Shown here: piece after piece, positions 44,118-54,395 of the stretch
How positions within the stretch are numbered: position 1 is the first letter of the stretch
Layout of the letters: each line of letters begins with the position of its first letter
Assembly (NCBI RefSeq): GCF_900092135.1
Contig: NZ_FMYF01000006.1
Location: 124,001 to 188,000 of the forward strand
Direction: 5' to 3'
DNA: 64,000 nucleotides
From: Raineyella antarctica
GTDB taxonomy: Bacteria > Actinomycetota > Actinomycetes > Propionibacteriales > Propionibacteriaceae
Program-made: the position numbers and the translations under genes
Notes under the pieces: model-generated
Told to the model about the DNA's origin: nothing
What the model saw: only the letters and a program-made list of their open reading frames with translations
Database searches by the model: none

Positions 44118-45017
44118 TCAGGGCGCGGGGAAGGTGGACTGCTCGATCGGGGCCATGTCCACGCTGACCTTCATCGACGATCCCCCGCCGGCCCCGAAGA
44201 TCACGCCGCGGACCGGCGCCACGTCGGAGTAGTCCCGTCCCCAGGCGACGGTCGCGTGCGACTCGTCGACCGGCCGGTCGTTGGTCGGGTCCAGGTCGTA
44301 CCAGCCGGCGCCGGGCACCCAGACCCCGGCCCAGGCATGGGTGGCGTCGGCGCCGATGTTGCGTGGCCTCCCGGGCGCGGGGACGGTGGCCAGGTAACCG
44401 CTGACGTAGCGGCCGGCCAACCCGACCGAGCGCAGGCAGGCCACCATCAGCTGGGAGAAGTCCTGGCAGACCCCGGCGCGGATCCGCAGCACGTCCGCCA
44501 CCCGGGTGGTCACCGACGTGGCCCGGGGATCGTACGCGAAGTCGGCGTGGATGCGGTGGTTGAGCTCCTCCACCGCCTCCCCCAGCGGCCGGGCCCTCCC
44601 GAACGACGGCGCGGCATACTCGCCGACCTGGGGCAGCACGTCCACCCGCGGCGAGGGCAGGGTGAAGTCGACCGCCTCCCACCAGTCCGGCACGTCGCGG
44701 CGCAGGTCGGGCCGGCACTGCTCCCACGGCAGCGCGAGCAGGTCGGCGTCGAGGCACTGGGGGCCGATGTCGATGTCGGTGGTGCCGACGATGACCAGGT
44801 CGGTGTGCGGCTCGGTCACGTGGTACCAGGTGCGCAGGTTGCCGTACACGTCGACGTACGAGGACCGGTCGGCCGGCACGGGGGTGACGTCGACCCGGTG
44901 GCCGAGCACGTGCTGGCGCTCGATCTCGCGCGGGGACAGGTGGTAGAGGCCGTAGCTGGAGGTGATCGGGCCGCCGTAGTGGTAGGCCGTCTCGTGCCGG
45001 ATCCGGAAGGTCCTCAC
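44118..45017 (-). CDS. Transglutaminase-like cysteine protease
   Basis: A 299-residue protein with an N-terminal bacterial transglutaminase-like region (VRTFRIRHETAYHYGGPI) and a C-terminal transglutaminase core. The triad Cys184 (AGVCQDFSQLM), His228 (ATHAWAGVWVP) and Asp243 (YDLDPTND) is complete. It is intracellular (no signal). The GTG start overlaps the ATP-grasp/Alpha-E stop (GTGA). With that partner it forms the ATP-grasp-Alpha-E-transglutaminase cassette predicted in the literature to make or process a peptide-like product. Confidence 0.92.
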   Translation of the reverse strand: MRTFRIRHETAYHYGGPITSSYGLYHLSPREIERQHVLGHRVDVTPVPADRSSYVDVYGNLRTWYHVTEPHTDLVIVGTTDIDIGPQCLDADLLALPWEQCRPDLRRDVPDWWEAVDFTLPSPRVDVLPQVGEYAAPSFGRARPLGEAVEELNHRIHADFAYDPRATSVTTRVADVLRIRAGVCQDFSQLMVACLRSVGLAGRYVSGYLATVPAPGRPRNIGADATHAWAGVWVPGAGWYDLDPTNDRPVDESHATVAWGRDYSDVAPVRGVIFGAGGGSSMKVSVDMAPIEQSTFPAP

Positions 45018-47689
45018 ATGCCGCTCCCGGCGGGCCCGGGCGGCAGGTCGGCGGCGACCCAGAGCGGGCGCGGCTGCGGCTCGCGGGTCAGGTAGGCCTC
45101 GGAGATCGCCTCCGACAGGCTGAACAGCCGCGAGCGCAGGTCGACGAGGTACCCATCGACGCACTGGACCGGGTTCGGTCCCGGCGCCGCCACCGGCACG
45201 GTCTCCACCCCCGTCTCGTCGAGGGCCGGCGGTGCCACGGCGGGCTCCCCGTGGCTGACCCGCTGCACGGCGGTGGCGGTGGTGAGCTCGGCCAGGTCGG
45301 TGAGCAGGCGCTGCGGGCGCCCGCTGGTCGGCGCGTGCGGCAGCCGCCGCAGGGCGGCGTCGATCCGCTCGACCTGGAAGGCCACCGAACGGGGATTGGT
45401 CCGGTCGGAGACCAGCAGGTCCAGCGCCGTGGACAGCTCGGGCCGACCGCCATGGCGGCGTCGGTGGGTGACCACGCTCTCGGCGGCCGTCATCGCCGCG
45501 GCCAGCACCATCTGGTCCGGCGGTGTCGACCAGCGGCCCTGTTCGTCGGCGGTGACACCGCGGCGCAGGGCGGGCACGGTGAAGCAGGTCTGCAGCAGCC
45601 CGACGACCTGGATCGCCCGTTCCAGGGCCCGGCCGGTGTCGAGCAGCTGCCAGCCGGCGTCGCGGACCATGTTCTCCGCGGTGATGCCGTTCAGCGCCAG
45701 CAGGGCCACCAGGCTGTGCTCGGCCGCATCGCCCAGGGCACTGGAGTCGTCGAGGCCGCGGCGGCGCAGCTGGTCCAGGGCCCGTTCGGCACCGGCCAGC
45801 ACCACCCAGACGTCGGAGGACAGCTGGTCGCGTACGCCGTCTGCGGCGTGGCTGAGCCGGGCCAGCGAGCGGGCCACCGTCCCGCGACGGGAGCGGTTGA
45901 CCAGCAGCGTCCGCAGTTGGCGCAGCACGCTGGTCGCGTCGGCAGGTCGCGGGGTGGTGGTCATCGCGTACAGCGAGTCCAGCAGGGTGTCGACCGGCGA
46001 GCCTGGTCGGGAGACCATGTTGAGCTCGACCAGCACGTGGTGGGTGGCACTGACCAGCCGGACGGTGTCCTCGGCGCGCTCGGCGTAGCGGCCCATCCAG
46101 AACAGGTCGTCCAGCACGCGCGGCATCATCGCCCGGGTGCCGGCGATCATCTCGGCGACCATGTCGCCCTCGTCCCCGGAGGCCGGCGGCAGGTCGTCAC
46201 CGGAGACGATCCACAGGTCCTTGGTCGGTCGGCCCGAGACGGTGTGCGGGCCGTACGAGACGGCGACCGGCTCGGTGCGGATCTCGCCCAGCCCGCCGGG
46301 CAGGGCGGCGTACGTGCTGCCGTGCCGGATCAGGTAGCCGGTCAGGTGGAAGCGTTCGGGCACCAGGCGCCCCTCGCGCACCGACGGGGTGGTCGAGAGC
46401 GGCAGCGGTTCGTGCCCGACGTACAGGTGCGGGTCGGCCTCCACCCGGCGGCGCAGGGTGTCGCGCTCCTCCGCCGACAGCAGAGACCCCTCCCAGACCT
46501 CGCCGGAGCCGATCTGGGCGACGCGGAGCCGGTCGAGCTGGGTCACGACGTGGCTGCGGGAGGCGGCCTCCCCGCACCACCAGGACGGCAGGGAGGGCAA
46601 CCGGAGCGGCTCCTCCAGCAGGTGGTGGCAGATCCGGTCGTCGAAGGCCATCAGGCCGGGGTTCTCCAGCACGCCGGTGCCCAGCGAGTTCACCACCGAC
46701 ACCGCGCCACGGCGGACCACCTCGGTGAGTCCGGCCACCCCCAGCCGGGACCCCGGCTGGAGCTCCAGCGGGTCGGTGGCCCGCGCGGACACGTGGCGGA
46801 AGATCACGTCGACCGGCTCGAGCCGGCCGAGCGATCGCAGCCAGACCCGGCCGTCCCGGACGACCAGGTCGTTCCCCTCGACCAGCGGAAAACCCAGCCG
46901 GCTGGCCAGGAAGGCCTGGTCGAAGGCGGTGGCGGCATGGGTGCCGGGGGTGAGGACGACCACGTGCGGGTCCTCGACGCCACGGGGCCCGGACTCGACC
47001 AGCGCGGCACGCATGGCCTGGTAGAAGGGTGTCAGCCGGACCAGGTCGGCCTCGCGGTACAGCTCGGCATGAACCCGGGACAGCACGCGACGGTTCTCCA
47101 TCGCATAGCCCGCGCCGACCGGCGCCTGGGTCTGGTGCGCGCCGACCAGCCAGCCGCCGTCACCGGCGCGCCCGAGGCTCGCCCCGACCATGAACAGGCC
47201 CCCGGCCTGCCGGGCCCCGACCAGCGGACGCAGGTAGCCGGGGTGGCCGAGCACCAGCTCGGGGGGCAGCACTCCGTCGGTGAGCAGGCGGCGGTCGCCG
47301 TACAGGTCGTGGAAGATCGCCGACAGCAGCTCGGCGCGTTGCACCAGGCCCCGCTCCACCTCGCGCCACTCCCGGGAGTGCAGCACCAGGGGCACCGGGT
47401 CGAGCCGCCACGGCTGGGGCTCGTCGACGTCATCGTCGTCGTCGAACCGGGCCTCGCCGGCCTCCCCGTCGTCCTCGTCGGTGGTCCAGGGCCGGAACGT
47501 CACGTTGTCGTCGGCCAGGCGGCGGTCGACCTCGTCCTGCAGCCGCGCCCAGTCCAACGGCGCCTCGACGAGGGCTGCCAGCTCGTCCCAGCCGACCCGC
47601 AGGGTGCCGTCCGGGGTGCGCAGCTCGTCGAATGTCGGGCCGGGAACGGCCCCCGGTACGGGACCGGGGGCCGCCGGCGGCAGGCTCAT
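45014..47689 (-). CDS. Circularly permuted ATP-grasp (type 2) fused to Alpha-E domain
   Basis: An 891-residue fusion. Residues 30 to about 510 match the circularly permuted ATP-grasp family (ERGLVQRAELLSAIFHDLYGDRRLL, VVVLTPGTHAATAFDQAFLA, and SVVNSLGTGVLENPGLMAF with the phosphate-binding loop). From about 525 an all-helical Alpha-E domain begins (VLDDLFWMGRYAERAEDTVRLV) and runs to about 840. In most genomes these are separate genes. An acidic insert lies at about 70-90. The cassette should ligate amino acids or peptides using ATP; the product is unknown. It precedes and overlaps the transglutaminase and follows ahcY by 10 bp. Confidence 0.92.
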   Translation of the reverse strand: MSLPPAAPGPVPGAVPGPTFDELRTPDGTLRVGWDELAALVEAPLDWARLQDEVDRRLADDNVTFRPWTTDEDDGEAGEARFDDDDDVDEPQPWRLDPVPLVLHSREWREVERGLVQRAELLSAIFHDLYGDRRLLTDGVLPPELVLGHPGYLRPLVGARQAGGLFMVGASLGRAGDGGWLVGAHQTQAPVGAGYAMENRRVLSRVHAELYREADLVRLTPFYQAMRAALVESGPRGVEDPHVVVLTPGTHAATAFDQAFLASRLGFPLVEGNDLVVRDGRVWLRSLGRLEPVDVIFRHVSARATDPLELQPGSRLGVAGLTEVVRRGAVSVVNSLGTGVLENPGLMAFDDRICHHLLEEPLRLPSLPSWWCGEAASRSHVVTQLDRLRVAQIGSGEVWEGSLLSAEERDTLRRRVEADPHLYVGHEPLPLSTTPSVREGRLVPERFHLTGYLIRHGSTYAALPGGLGEIRTEPVAVSYGPHTVSGRPTKDLWIVSGDDLPPASGDEGDMVAEMIAGTRAMMPRVLDDLFWMGRYAERAEDTVRLVSATHHVLVELNMVSRPGSPVDTLLDSLYAMTTTPRPADATSVLRQLRTLLVNRSRRGTVARSLARLSHAADGVRDQLSSDVWVVLAGAERALDQLRRRGLDDSSALGDAAEHSLVALLALNGITAENMVRDAGWQLLDTGRALERAIQVVGLLQTCFTVPALRRGVTADEQGRWSTPPDQMVLAAAMTAAESVVTHRRRHGGRPELSTALDLLVSDRTNPRSVAFQVERIDAALRRLPHAPTSGRPQRLLTDLAELTTATAVQRVSHGEPAVAPPALDETGVETVPVAAPGPNPVQCVDGYLVDLRSRLFSLSEAISEAYLTREPQPRPLWVAADLPPGPAGSGM

Positions 47690-47699
47690 CGCCAGGTCC

Positions 47700-49127
<1,428 letters not shown>

Positions 49128-49248
49128 GGTGGGCAATGCTACTCGGTGTCGGCGACCGGTTCGGGGCACAGCCGCGGGCGCGGTCACGGCGGTCGGGTCG
49201 GGACTCGTGTGCTTCATGGTTGGTGCGCCTCTCGGCTCGGGACGGACA

Positions 49249-49287
49249 GGGCGATGGGCCCCCGGGGCATCCGGAGGCCCATCGCCC
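49249..49287 (-). terminator. Hairpin between the stress cassette and ahcY
   Basis: A perfect 12-bp stem, GGGCGATGGGCC with GGCCCATCGCCC, closes on a 15-base GC-rich loop. It lies just after the DUF3618 stop on the minus strand and 120 bp before ahcY starts. No U-tract; it could act as terminator or attenuator. Confidence 0.6.
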
Positions 49288-49300
49288 ATCGGCATGCGGG

Positions 49301-49990
49301 TCAGTAGCCGGGGCCCTGACCGCCGGTCACGTTCCCCTTGGCCCGGGCCGCGTCCTGCTTCACCGTGTCGGCACTTGACCGGGCGTCCTCACGAACCGTC
49401 TCGGCTCCGGACCTCGCGGTCTCCTGCACGGAGCTCATCGCGTCCTGGGCGACGGGCTTGACGTTCTCCACTGCCTCCTGGGCGACAGCCTTGGCCTCCT
49501 CGACGAGGGGGGCGGCCTGCTCCTTGACCCGCTGCGCCGCGCGGCGCTCGGGCTCGGAGGCCGGCATCAGGGCTGCCACCACCCCACCGAGGCCGAACGC
49601 GACCAGCCCGAGGGCGAGCGGGGCACCCTGGGTGCGGCGCCGCAGCTGGCGGGGTGCATCGGCAGCGGCATCACGTACGCCGTGGGCGACGTCGCTCACG
49701 CCCTCGCGGGCCTGGTGGGCGATGCCCGACACCCCGGACGAGGTGTCACCGGAGCCGAATCCGGTGTCGTGGTAGCGCTCGTACCCGTACGCGTCGTAGT
49801 AGATGTCGTCATCGTCGGAGCCGAAGAGGCGCTCGCGCAGCGAGCCTGCGCCGGAGCGGACCTTGCGGACCTGTCGTCGGGCGATCTGTCGGGGGCTCGC
49901 CTCGTCGGCCAGCGCGTTCACGTCGTAGCTGAGGTTCGCCCGGGTCCGGTCGATGTCGCGGCGGATCTCGTCGGGATCGTTGGTACTCAT
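49301..49990 (-). CDS. DUF3618 domain protein with C-terminal coiled coil
   Basis: A 229-residue protein. Residues 4-35 ([27 protein letters not shown]) are DUF3618. An acidic/Tyr-rich middle ([17 protein letters not shown]) and a hydrophobic segment near 125-145 ([19 protein letters not shown]) precede a long Ala/Glu/Val helical tail with a YtxH/LEA-like pattern ([30 protein letters not shown]). The final codons overlap the start of no other gene. It is the last of a three-gene operon (next start overlaps by 4 nt). It is probably an envelope or stress-related anchor; the activity is unknown. Confidence 0.78.
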   Translation of the reverse strand: MSTNDPDEIRRDIDRTRANLSYDVNALADEASPRQIARRQVRKVRSGAGSLRERLFGSDDDDIYYDAYGYERYHDTGFGSGDTSSGVSGIAHQAREGVSDVAHGVRDAAADAPRQLRRRTQGAPLALGLVAFGLGGVVAALMPASEPERRAAQRVKEQAAPLVEEAKAVAQEAVENVKPVAQDAMSSVQETARSGAETVREDARSSADTVKQDAARAKGNVTGGQGPGY

Positions 49991-50484
49991 CGGTTGTTCT
50001 CCTCGTGGCCCTTGAGGGCATCAGGGATCTGGGTCAACGTTTCCTTGGTCTGCGGAACGCCCGCCGCCTTCTTCATCTGGGACCGGCCTACAACCGCGAG
50101 GATCGCGGCCACCACGGCCCAGATCGCCGCCACGATCAGGCCCGAAGGGGCCAGGGCGGGGGCATCGGCAGTGCCGATGGCGCGTCCGATGACCCACCAC
50201 AGGGCCAGGGAGACGAACGTGGCCACCATCAGGGCTGCCACCGCGGCACCGGCGAACATCCCGGCGCCGGCACCCGCGCGCTTGGCCGTCTCGCTGGCCT
50301 CCGCCTTGGCGAGGGCCACCTCCTGGCGCAAGAGCGTGGACAGGCCCTCGCCCAGGTCGCCGACGATCTCGCCGATCGACCGGTCGTCCCCGGGCACGCG
50401 GGCAGGCTCCACTGTCGCGCCGGACGGCGTGACGCCCGAGGCCGCTCGCGGCGGTGGGCTGCTGTACTGGCTCGGCTGGCTCAT
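49987..50484 (-). CDS. Holin-X-like (Phage_holin_3_6) membrane protein
   Basis: A 165-residue protein. SIGEIVGDLGEGLSTLLRQEVALAKAEASE (about residues 36-66) and two hydrophobic segments (about 75-100 and 112-135) match the actinobacterial holin superfamily III/Holin-X profile. Despite the name, the gene is chromosomal, with no phage genes nearby. It overlaps by 4 nt both the upstream gene (stop/start) and the downstream DUF3618 gene, so the three are strictly coupled. Likely role: accessory membrane protein; unproven. Confidence 0.8.
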   Translation of the reverse strand: MSQPSQYSSPPPRAASGVTPSGATVEPARVPGDDRSIGEIVGDLGEGLSTLLRQEVALAKAEASETAKRAGAGAGMFAGAAVAALMVATFVSLALWWVIGRAIGTADAPALAPSGLIVAAIWAVVAAILAVVGRSQMKKAAGVPQTKETLTQIPDALKGHEENNR

Positions 50485-51410
50485 CGTCGGGTGTCTCCGA
50501 TCGAACCGGGATCCATGGGACCTGTCCCCATCGAACCGGTACCCATCGAACCGGTACCCATCGAACCGGTACCCATCGAACCGGTGCCGAGGGAACCGCT
50601 CTCCCCGGTCAGCCCGCTGGCCGAGGCCGGGCCGGTGGTCGGTTCCACCAGCCGGTCGTACGGCTCGGTCTGGGCACGCACCGGTCCCTGCTGGAGGTAG
50701 CCGGGCTCGCCGTACGCAGACCGTCCGCGGAGCTGGGCGTTGCTGTCCTCGGCCGGCGAGCCCGCCTGCAGTGCGCGGGCGAAACGGCCGACGACCAGCC
50801 CGGCCCCCGCGGCGGCCGCGAGGAAGCTCACCGGGTTGCGCCGGGCGTAGCGGCGGACCGCTGCCAGCGCCTCGTCCGGGCCGTGCTGCTCCAACCAGTC
50901 GGCCGCCCGGCCCCCGCGCTCGGCGAGGTCGCCGGCGAACTGGGTGGCCGGTCCTGACTGGTCGGAGCCGGCAGCCATCTGCTGGACCTCGTCCGCCAGC
51001 TCTCGCAGCCGACCACCGAGGCGGGTCATCTGGGAATCGGCCTGGGTGCGGGCCTCGGTGACGCTCTCGTCGAGGAGTCGTCGGGCCTGCGCACCGGTCT
51101 CGGCCTTCACCTCCGATGCCTGGTCTCCGACGGTCGACATCACCTTCTTGGCCTCGTTCTGGGCGCTGTCTGCGGTCTCGCGCCCCGCGTCCGCCAGCGA
51201 GCCGCTGTCGCCGGACCGCGACCCGGTGCCTGCTGGTGAGCCTGTCCCGGCGAGCGAGCCGGTACCTGCCGGTGCGCCCATCCCGGCCAGCGAGCCGGTG
51301 CCGTCCGGTTGGGCGCTGGGGTCACCGAACGCCTGGGACTCGGTCGGATCGTAGGGAGCGGTGCCGGTCTGGTAACCCGTGGGGCGGGTGGGTTCATTCG
51401 GGGTCGTCAT
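50481..51410 (-). CDS. Repeat-rich stress/envelope protein, unrecognised family
   Basis: A 309-residue hydrophilic protein. The first 75 residues are a low-complexity GTGS/PAGTG run. A helical middle (about 75-200; AGRETADSAQNEAKKVMSTVGDQASEVKAETGAQARRLLDESV) and a hydrophobic stretch near residue 205 (FLAAAAGAGLVVGRFARAL) follow, and the C-terminus repeats GTGSM five times. I do not recognise a family; the layout resembles YtxH/CsbD-like stress proteins. It is the first gene of the three-gene cassette. Its repeats arise from 15-bp tandem DNA copies. Confidence 0.7.
   Translation of the reverse strand: MTTPNEPTRPTGYQTGTAPYDPTESQAFGDPSAQPDGTGSLAGMGAPAGTGSLAGTGSPAGTGSRSGDSGSLADAGRETADSAQNEAKKVMSTVGDQASEVKAETGAQARRLLDESVTEARTQADSQMTRLGGRLRELADEVQQMAAGSDQSGPATQFAGDLAERGGRAADWLEQHGPDEALAAVRRYARRNPVSFLAAAAGAGLVVGRFARALQAGSPAEDSNAQLRGRSAYGEPGYLQQGPVRAQTEPYDRLVEPTTGPASASGLTGESGSLGTGSMGTGSMGTGSMGTGSMGTGPMDPGSIGDTRR
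50528..50587. repeat. 15-bp tandem repeat in the first gene of the stress cassette
   Basis: Four contiguous 15-bp units CCATCGAACCGGTAC (the last with TGC) at 50528, 50543, 50558 and 50573. In frame on the minus strand they encode GTGSM repeats. Confidence 0.9.
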
Positions 51411-51553
51411 CGCGTCTCCATTCCTGCCGTCGGCACCGTGCGGTGCCGGGTAGGAACAGTTTGTCGATTCATGGACCCAACAAAAAACATCCCATCGGGT
51501 GTGTCTCCGGTCACATCATTGGGCCTAGGGTTACCCGGGCCGGTCGCAGCGGC

Positions 51554-52582
51554 TCAGCCGTCGAGGCTGGCACCCAGGCCGATGCCGAGGTAGGCGGCGA
51601 CGAAGCGTCCCTTCTGCAGCAGCGTGACGTAGCGGGCCAGGTCCTCACCGTCGCCGGCCTGAAGGGTGTCGCTGCGTACGTCGACCCGGTCGCAGGCCAC
51701 CCGCAGGGCAGTGGCCGCACGGGCGACGTCGACACCGGACTCGCCGTCGTCCATGATCAGCAGGCACGGGCGCCGGTCGGCCTTCGGGCCGTCCTCGAAC
51801 GGGTCGGCGAACGGATTGACCGGCTCGGTCGCCCGGATGACGGCGATCAGGTCGTCGGCATCCGCGGAGAGCGCGGCCCGTCCGGTCACCGCCCGCAGGG
51901 CGGAGGCCACCCGGCGCGCGGCGCGGGCGGACAGCACGGATCCGCCCCACACCAGGGGTTGGGCGTCGGCGACGGCACAGGCCAGCCCCTTGGCCGAGTT
52001 GGACGACAGGTCCACGAACGGTGACGCGGCCTCGGCGACCATGTCGGCGGCGTCGGCGACCGACTCCACCGACACCGGGGGTCCCAGGTGCAACTCGTGC
52101 AGGGCAGCCAGCACCAGCATCGCGGCGGCGAGCGGGTCCCCGGTGCTGGTCCCGACCAGGGTCGTCGAGCGCGAGGCTGCGAACTCCGCCACCGAGGAGG
52201 CCTCGGGGGCGGCGATCAGGATCCGGGCGCCGCGACGGGTGGCCTCCTGGGCCGACTCGATCAGGGCCGGAGCCGATCCCTCCGTGGCGAGGATGAGGAC
52301 CAGGTCGAGCGGTCCGACCCAGCCGGGCAGACCCGGCCAGGGCCAGGCGACGAACGGGACCGGGCAGACCGGCTCCAGCACGGCCCGGATCAGACGACCC
52401 TCCGAGCCGACGGCGATGACCGCACGCGGCCGGTCCTCCTCGCGCAGTCCGAACACGGTATTGGAGGCGCTGAACCACTCGGTGCGCAACCGGGCGCCGC
52501 ACTCGGCCAGTCGGCGCAGCTCCGCGTCGTACGTCTGCAGGACCTCACGGTCCTCGAGTCGGGAGTCGTCGAAGTCTGCCAT
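51554..52582 (-). CDS. SIS-domain phosphosugar isomerase-like protein (TobH/PGI-PMI-like)
   Basis: A 342-residue SIS-fold protein. IAVGSEGRLIRAVLEPVCPVPF, LVLILATEGSAPALIESAQEATRRGARILIAA (phosphosugar-binding SIS pattern) and LDLVL... FVDLSSNSAKGLACAVADAQPLVWGGS follow the bifunctional phosphoglucose/phosphomannose isomerase-like layout. The mycobacterial orthologue TobH sits beside the phosphomannomutase gene, as here. AAGGAG precedes ATG 52582. It could supply mannose-6-P from fructose-6-P, but the catalytic residues are weakly conserved and a structural or regulatory role is possible. Confidence 0.8.
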   Translation of the reverse strand: MADFDDSRLEDREVLQTYDAELRRLAECGARLRTEWFSASNTVFGLREEDRPRAVIAVGSEGRLIRAVLEPVCPVPFVAWPWPGLPGWVGPLDLVLILATEGSAPALIESAQEATRRGARILIAAPEASSVAEFAASRSTTLVGTSTGDPLAAAMLVLAALHELHLGPPVSVESVADAADMVAEAASPFVDLSSNSAKGLACAVADAQPLVWGGSVLSARAARRVASALRAVTGRAALSADADDLIAVIRATEPVNPFADPFEDGPKADRRPCLLIMDDGESGVDVARAATALRVACDRVDVRSDTLQAGDGEDLARYVTLLQKGRFVAAYLGIGLGASLDG

Positions 52583-52620
52583 GGTGTCTCCTTGCGCCTG
52601 GGGGGACCGGTCGCGGGTGG

Positions 52621-52845
52621 CTAGTGGTCCTGGGTGCCCGGGGCACCGTGGCCGGTGTCGGCGCCATGGGGGTTGCGGGCCTCGTCGACCAGCAGTACCG
52701 GGATGCCGTCCCGGACCGGGTAGGCCAGGCCGCAGCCGTTGCCGGTGCACACCAGCTCGTTCTTGTCGTGGTCCACCGCCAGCGGTGCATGGCAGTTGGG
52801 GCAGGCCAGCACGTCGAGCAGTGCCGGGTCCAGGTCGACGGCCAT
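52621..52845 (-). CDS. Trm112-like zinc protein
   Basis: A 74-residue protein with four cysteines, Cys15-x2-Cys18 and Cys33-x4-Cys38, the Trm112/UPF0434 zinc-finger pattern, plus NELVCTGNGCGLAYPVRDGIPVLLVDEA. In eukaryotes Trm112 activates methyltransferases; in actinobacteria this small gene is conserved next to manB and tobH. GAGGAGG precedes the ATG. It lies between the phosphomannomutase and the SIS gene on the same strand. Confidence 0.88.
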   Translation of the reverse strand: MAVDLDPALLDVLACPNCHAPLAVDHDKNELVCTGNGCGLAYPVRDGIPVLLVDEARNPHGADTGHGAPGTQDH

Positions 52846-52966
52846 CTGTTCCTCCTCGGGGCCCGCCGGGGTCGGCGGGCGGTTCGTGTACGTCAGTGTA
52901 GGAGCATTCCCGGCACCGTGCCCCTGCCAGGATGCGCACCTGCGGCGTCCCCGGGCCGGTCCGGGA

Positions 52967-54352
52967 TCAGGAGCGAATCAGTGCGAGCACCTCGTCGCGC
53001 ACGGACTCCATCGTGGTCCGGTCAGAGGCCTCCACGTTGAGCCGCAGCAGGGGCTCGGTGTTGGAGGGACGCAGGTTGAGGCGCCAGCCCGCACCGTTGA
53101 CGGTCAGCCCGTCGATCCGGTCCGCGCTCCCGCGGCCGTCGAAGGCCGCGGCGACGACGTCCATCGAGGCCTGCTGGTCGACCACGTCGGAGTTGATCTC
53201 GCCCGAGGGGACCCGGCGGGCGAACTGCTCCACCAGCGCCGAGAGCGGCTGGTCGGAGTGGCCCAGCAGCGAGAGCACGTGCAGCCCGGCGAGCATGCCG
53301 GTGTCGGCGAAGTAGAAGTCGCGGAAGTAGTAGTGGGCCGAGTGCTCCCCACCGAAGATGGCGTTGTGCTCGGCCATCAGCGCCTTGACGTACGTGTGGC
53401 CGACCTTGGAGGTGACCGTGTGCCCGCCGTGCTCGGCGACCACCTCGGGCACGGAGGCGGAGGTGATGGTGTTGACCACGATGGTGCCACCGGGCTCGCG
53501 CTCCAACTCCTGGACGGCGATCATCGCGGTGATGGCCGAGGGTTCGACGACTGCACCGGTCTCGTCGATCGCGAAGCAGCGGTCGGCATCGCCGTCGAAG
53601 ACCAAGGCCAGGTCAGCGCCGGTCTCGACGACCCGACGCTGGGCGTCGACGAGGTTCTCCGGCACCAGCGGGTTGGGCTGATGGTTCGGAAACGAGCCGT
53701 CGAGCTCCCCATAGAGGACGTCGAGGTCCAGCCCCAGCGGCCCGAGGACGCTGGGGGCGGTGTGACCTGCCATGCCGTTGCCGGCGTCGACGACCACCCG
53801 GAGCGGGCGGATGCCGTCCAGCGGAACCAGGGAGTGCAGGTGCGCGGCGTACTCCTGGAGGTAGTCCTGCTCGCGGTAGGAGCCGTTCCTGGCTCCGGCG
53901 GCGGCCACCGTGGCGAGGTCGGGACCGGCGGCGTCGAGGGCCATCGCCTCGGTCCTCAGCCGGGTGAGGAACTCGGCGGTCACCGGGCGCGCCCCGGACA
54001 GGCAGAACTTGATCCCGTTGTAGTTCGCGGGGTTGTGCGAGGCGGTGAACGTCACCCCCGGCAGGTCGAGATAGCCGGAGACGAACCACAGTTCGTCGGT
54101 GGAGGTGAGTCCGGCATCGATCACCCGGGCGCCCTCGCTGCGAGCACCCGAGACGAAGGCCGCCGCGAGCGCCGGACCGCTGTCCCGCATGTCGCGGCCG
54201 AGGACGAACTCCACCGGCCCGTCTTCCAACCCCTTCATCAGGCGGGCGTACGTGACGCCGAGCGCGGTGGCACCCGCGACATCCCACTCGGGGGTGTCCC
54301 CCGTGGTCACGCCGCGGATGTCGTTGGCCTTGAATATCTGTTCCTGGAGCAT
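52967..54352 (-). CDS. manB: Phosphomannomutase/phosphoglucomutase
   Basis: A 461-residue alpha-D-phosphohexomutase. The phosphoserine loop TFTASHNP (Ser105), metal loop DGDADR, sugar loop FGGEHSAHYYF and phosphate loop RPSNTEPLLRL are all intact. It should interconvert mannose-6-P and mannose-1-P for GDP-mannose. The mycobacterial ManB occupies the same position. TAGCAT (plus 54360-54365) ends 7 nt before ATG 54352 with no Shine-Dalgarno, indicating a leaderless start, although DUF3499 lies 44 bp upstream. Confidence 0.94.
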   Translation of the reverse strand: MLQEQIFKANDIRGVTTGDTPEWDVAGATALGVTYARLMKGLEDGPVEFVLGRDMRDSGPALAAAFVSGARSEGARVIDAGLTSTDELWFVSGYLDLPGVTFTASHNPANYNGIKFCLSGARPVTAEFLTRLRTEAMALDAAGPDLATVAAAGARNGSYREQDYLQEYAAHLHSLVPLDGIRPLRVVVDAGNGMAGHTAPSVLGPLGLDLDVLYGELDGSFPNHQPNPLVPENLVDAQRRVVETGADLALVFDGDADRCFAIDETGAVVEPSAITAMIAVQELEREPGGTIVVNTITSASVPEVVAEHGGHTVTSKVGHTYVKALMAEHNAIFGGEHSAHYYFRDFYFADTGMLAGLHVLSLLGHSDQPLSALVEQFARRVPSGEINSDVVDQQASMDVVAAAFDGRGSADRIDGLTVNGAGWRLNLRPSNTEPLLRLNVEASDRTTMESVRDEVLALIRS

Positions 54353-54395
54353 CGCCGTGATGCTATCGCCTGGCGGGACGCAGCGCAGCCGATCG

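Noticed and set aside
49128-49300. SAH riboswitch upstream of ahcY
   Set aside because: I looked for the conserved pairing and loop pattern and did not see it; a -10 hexamer lies 8 nt before the ATG, leaving no room for an aptamer in the transcript.
49987-50484. Prophage holin
   Set aside because: The domain name is phage-derived, but no lysin, capsid or integrase genes are near and the gene is coupled to DUF3618.
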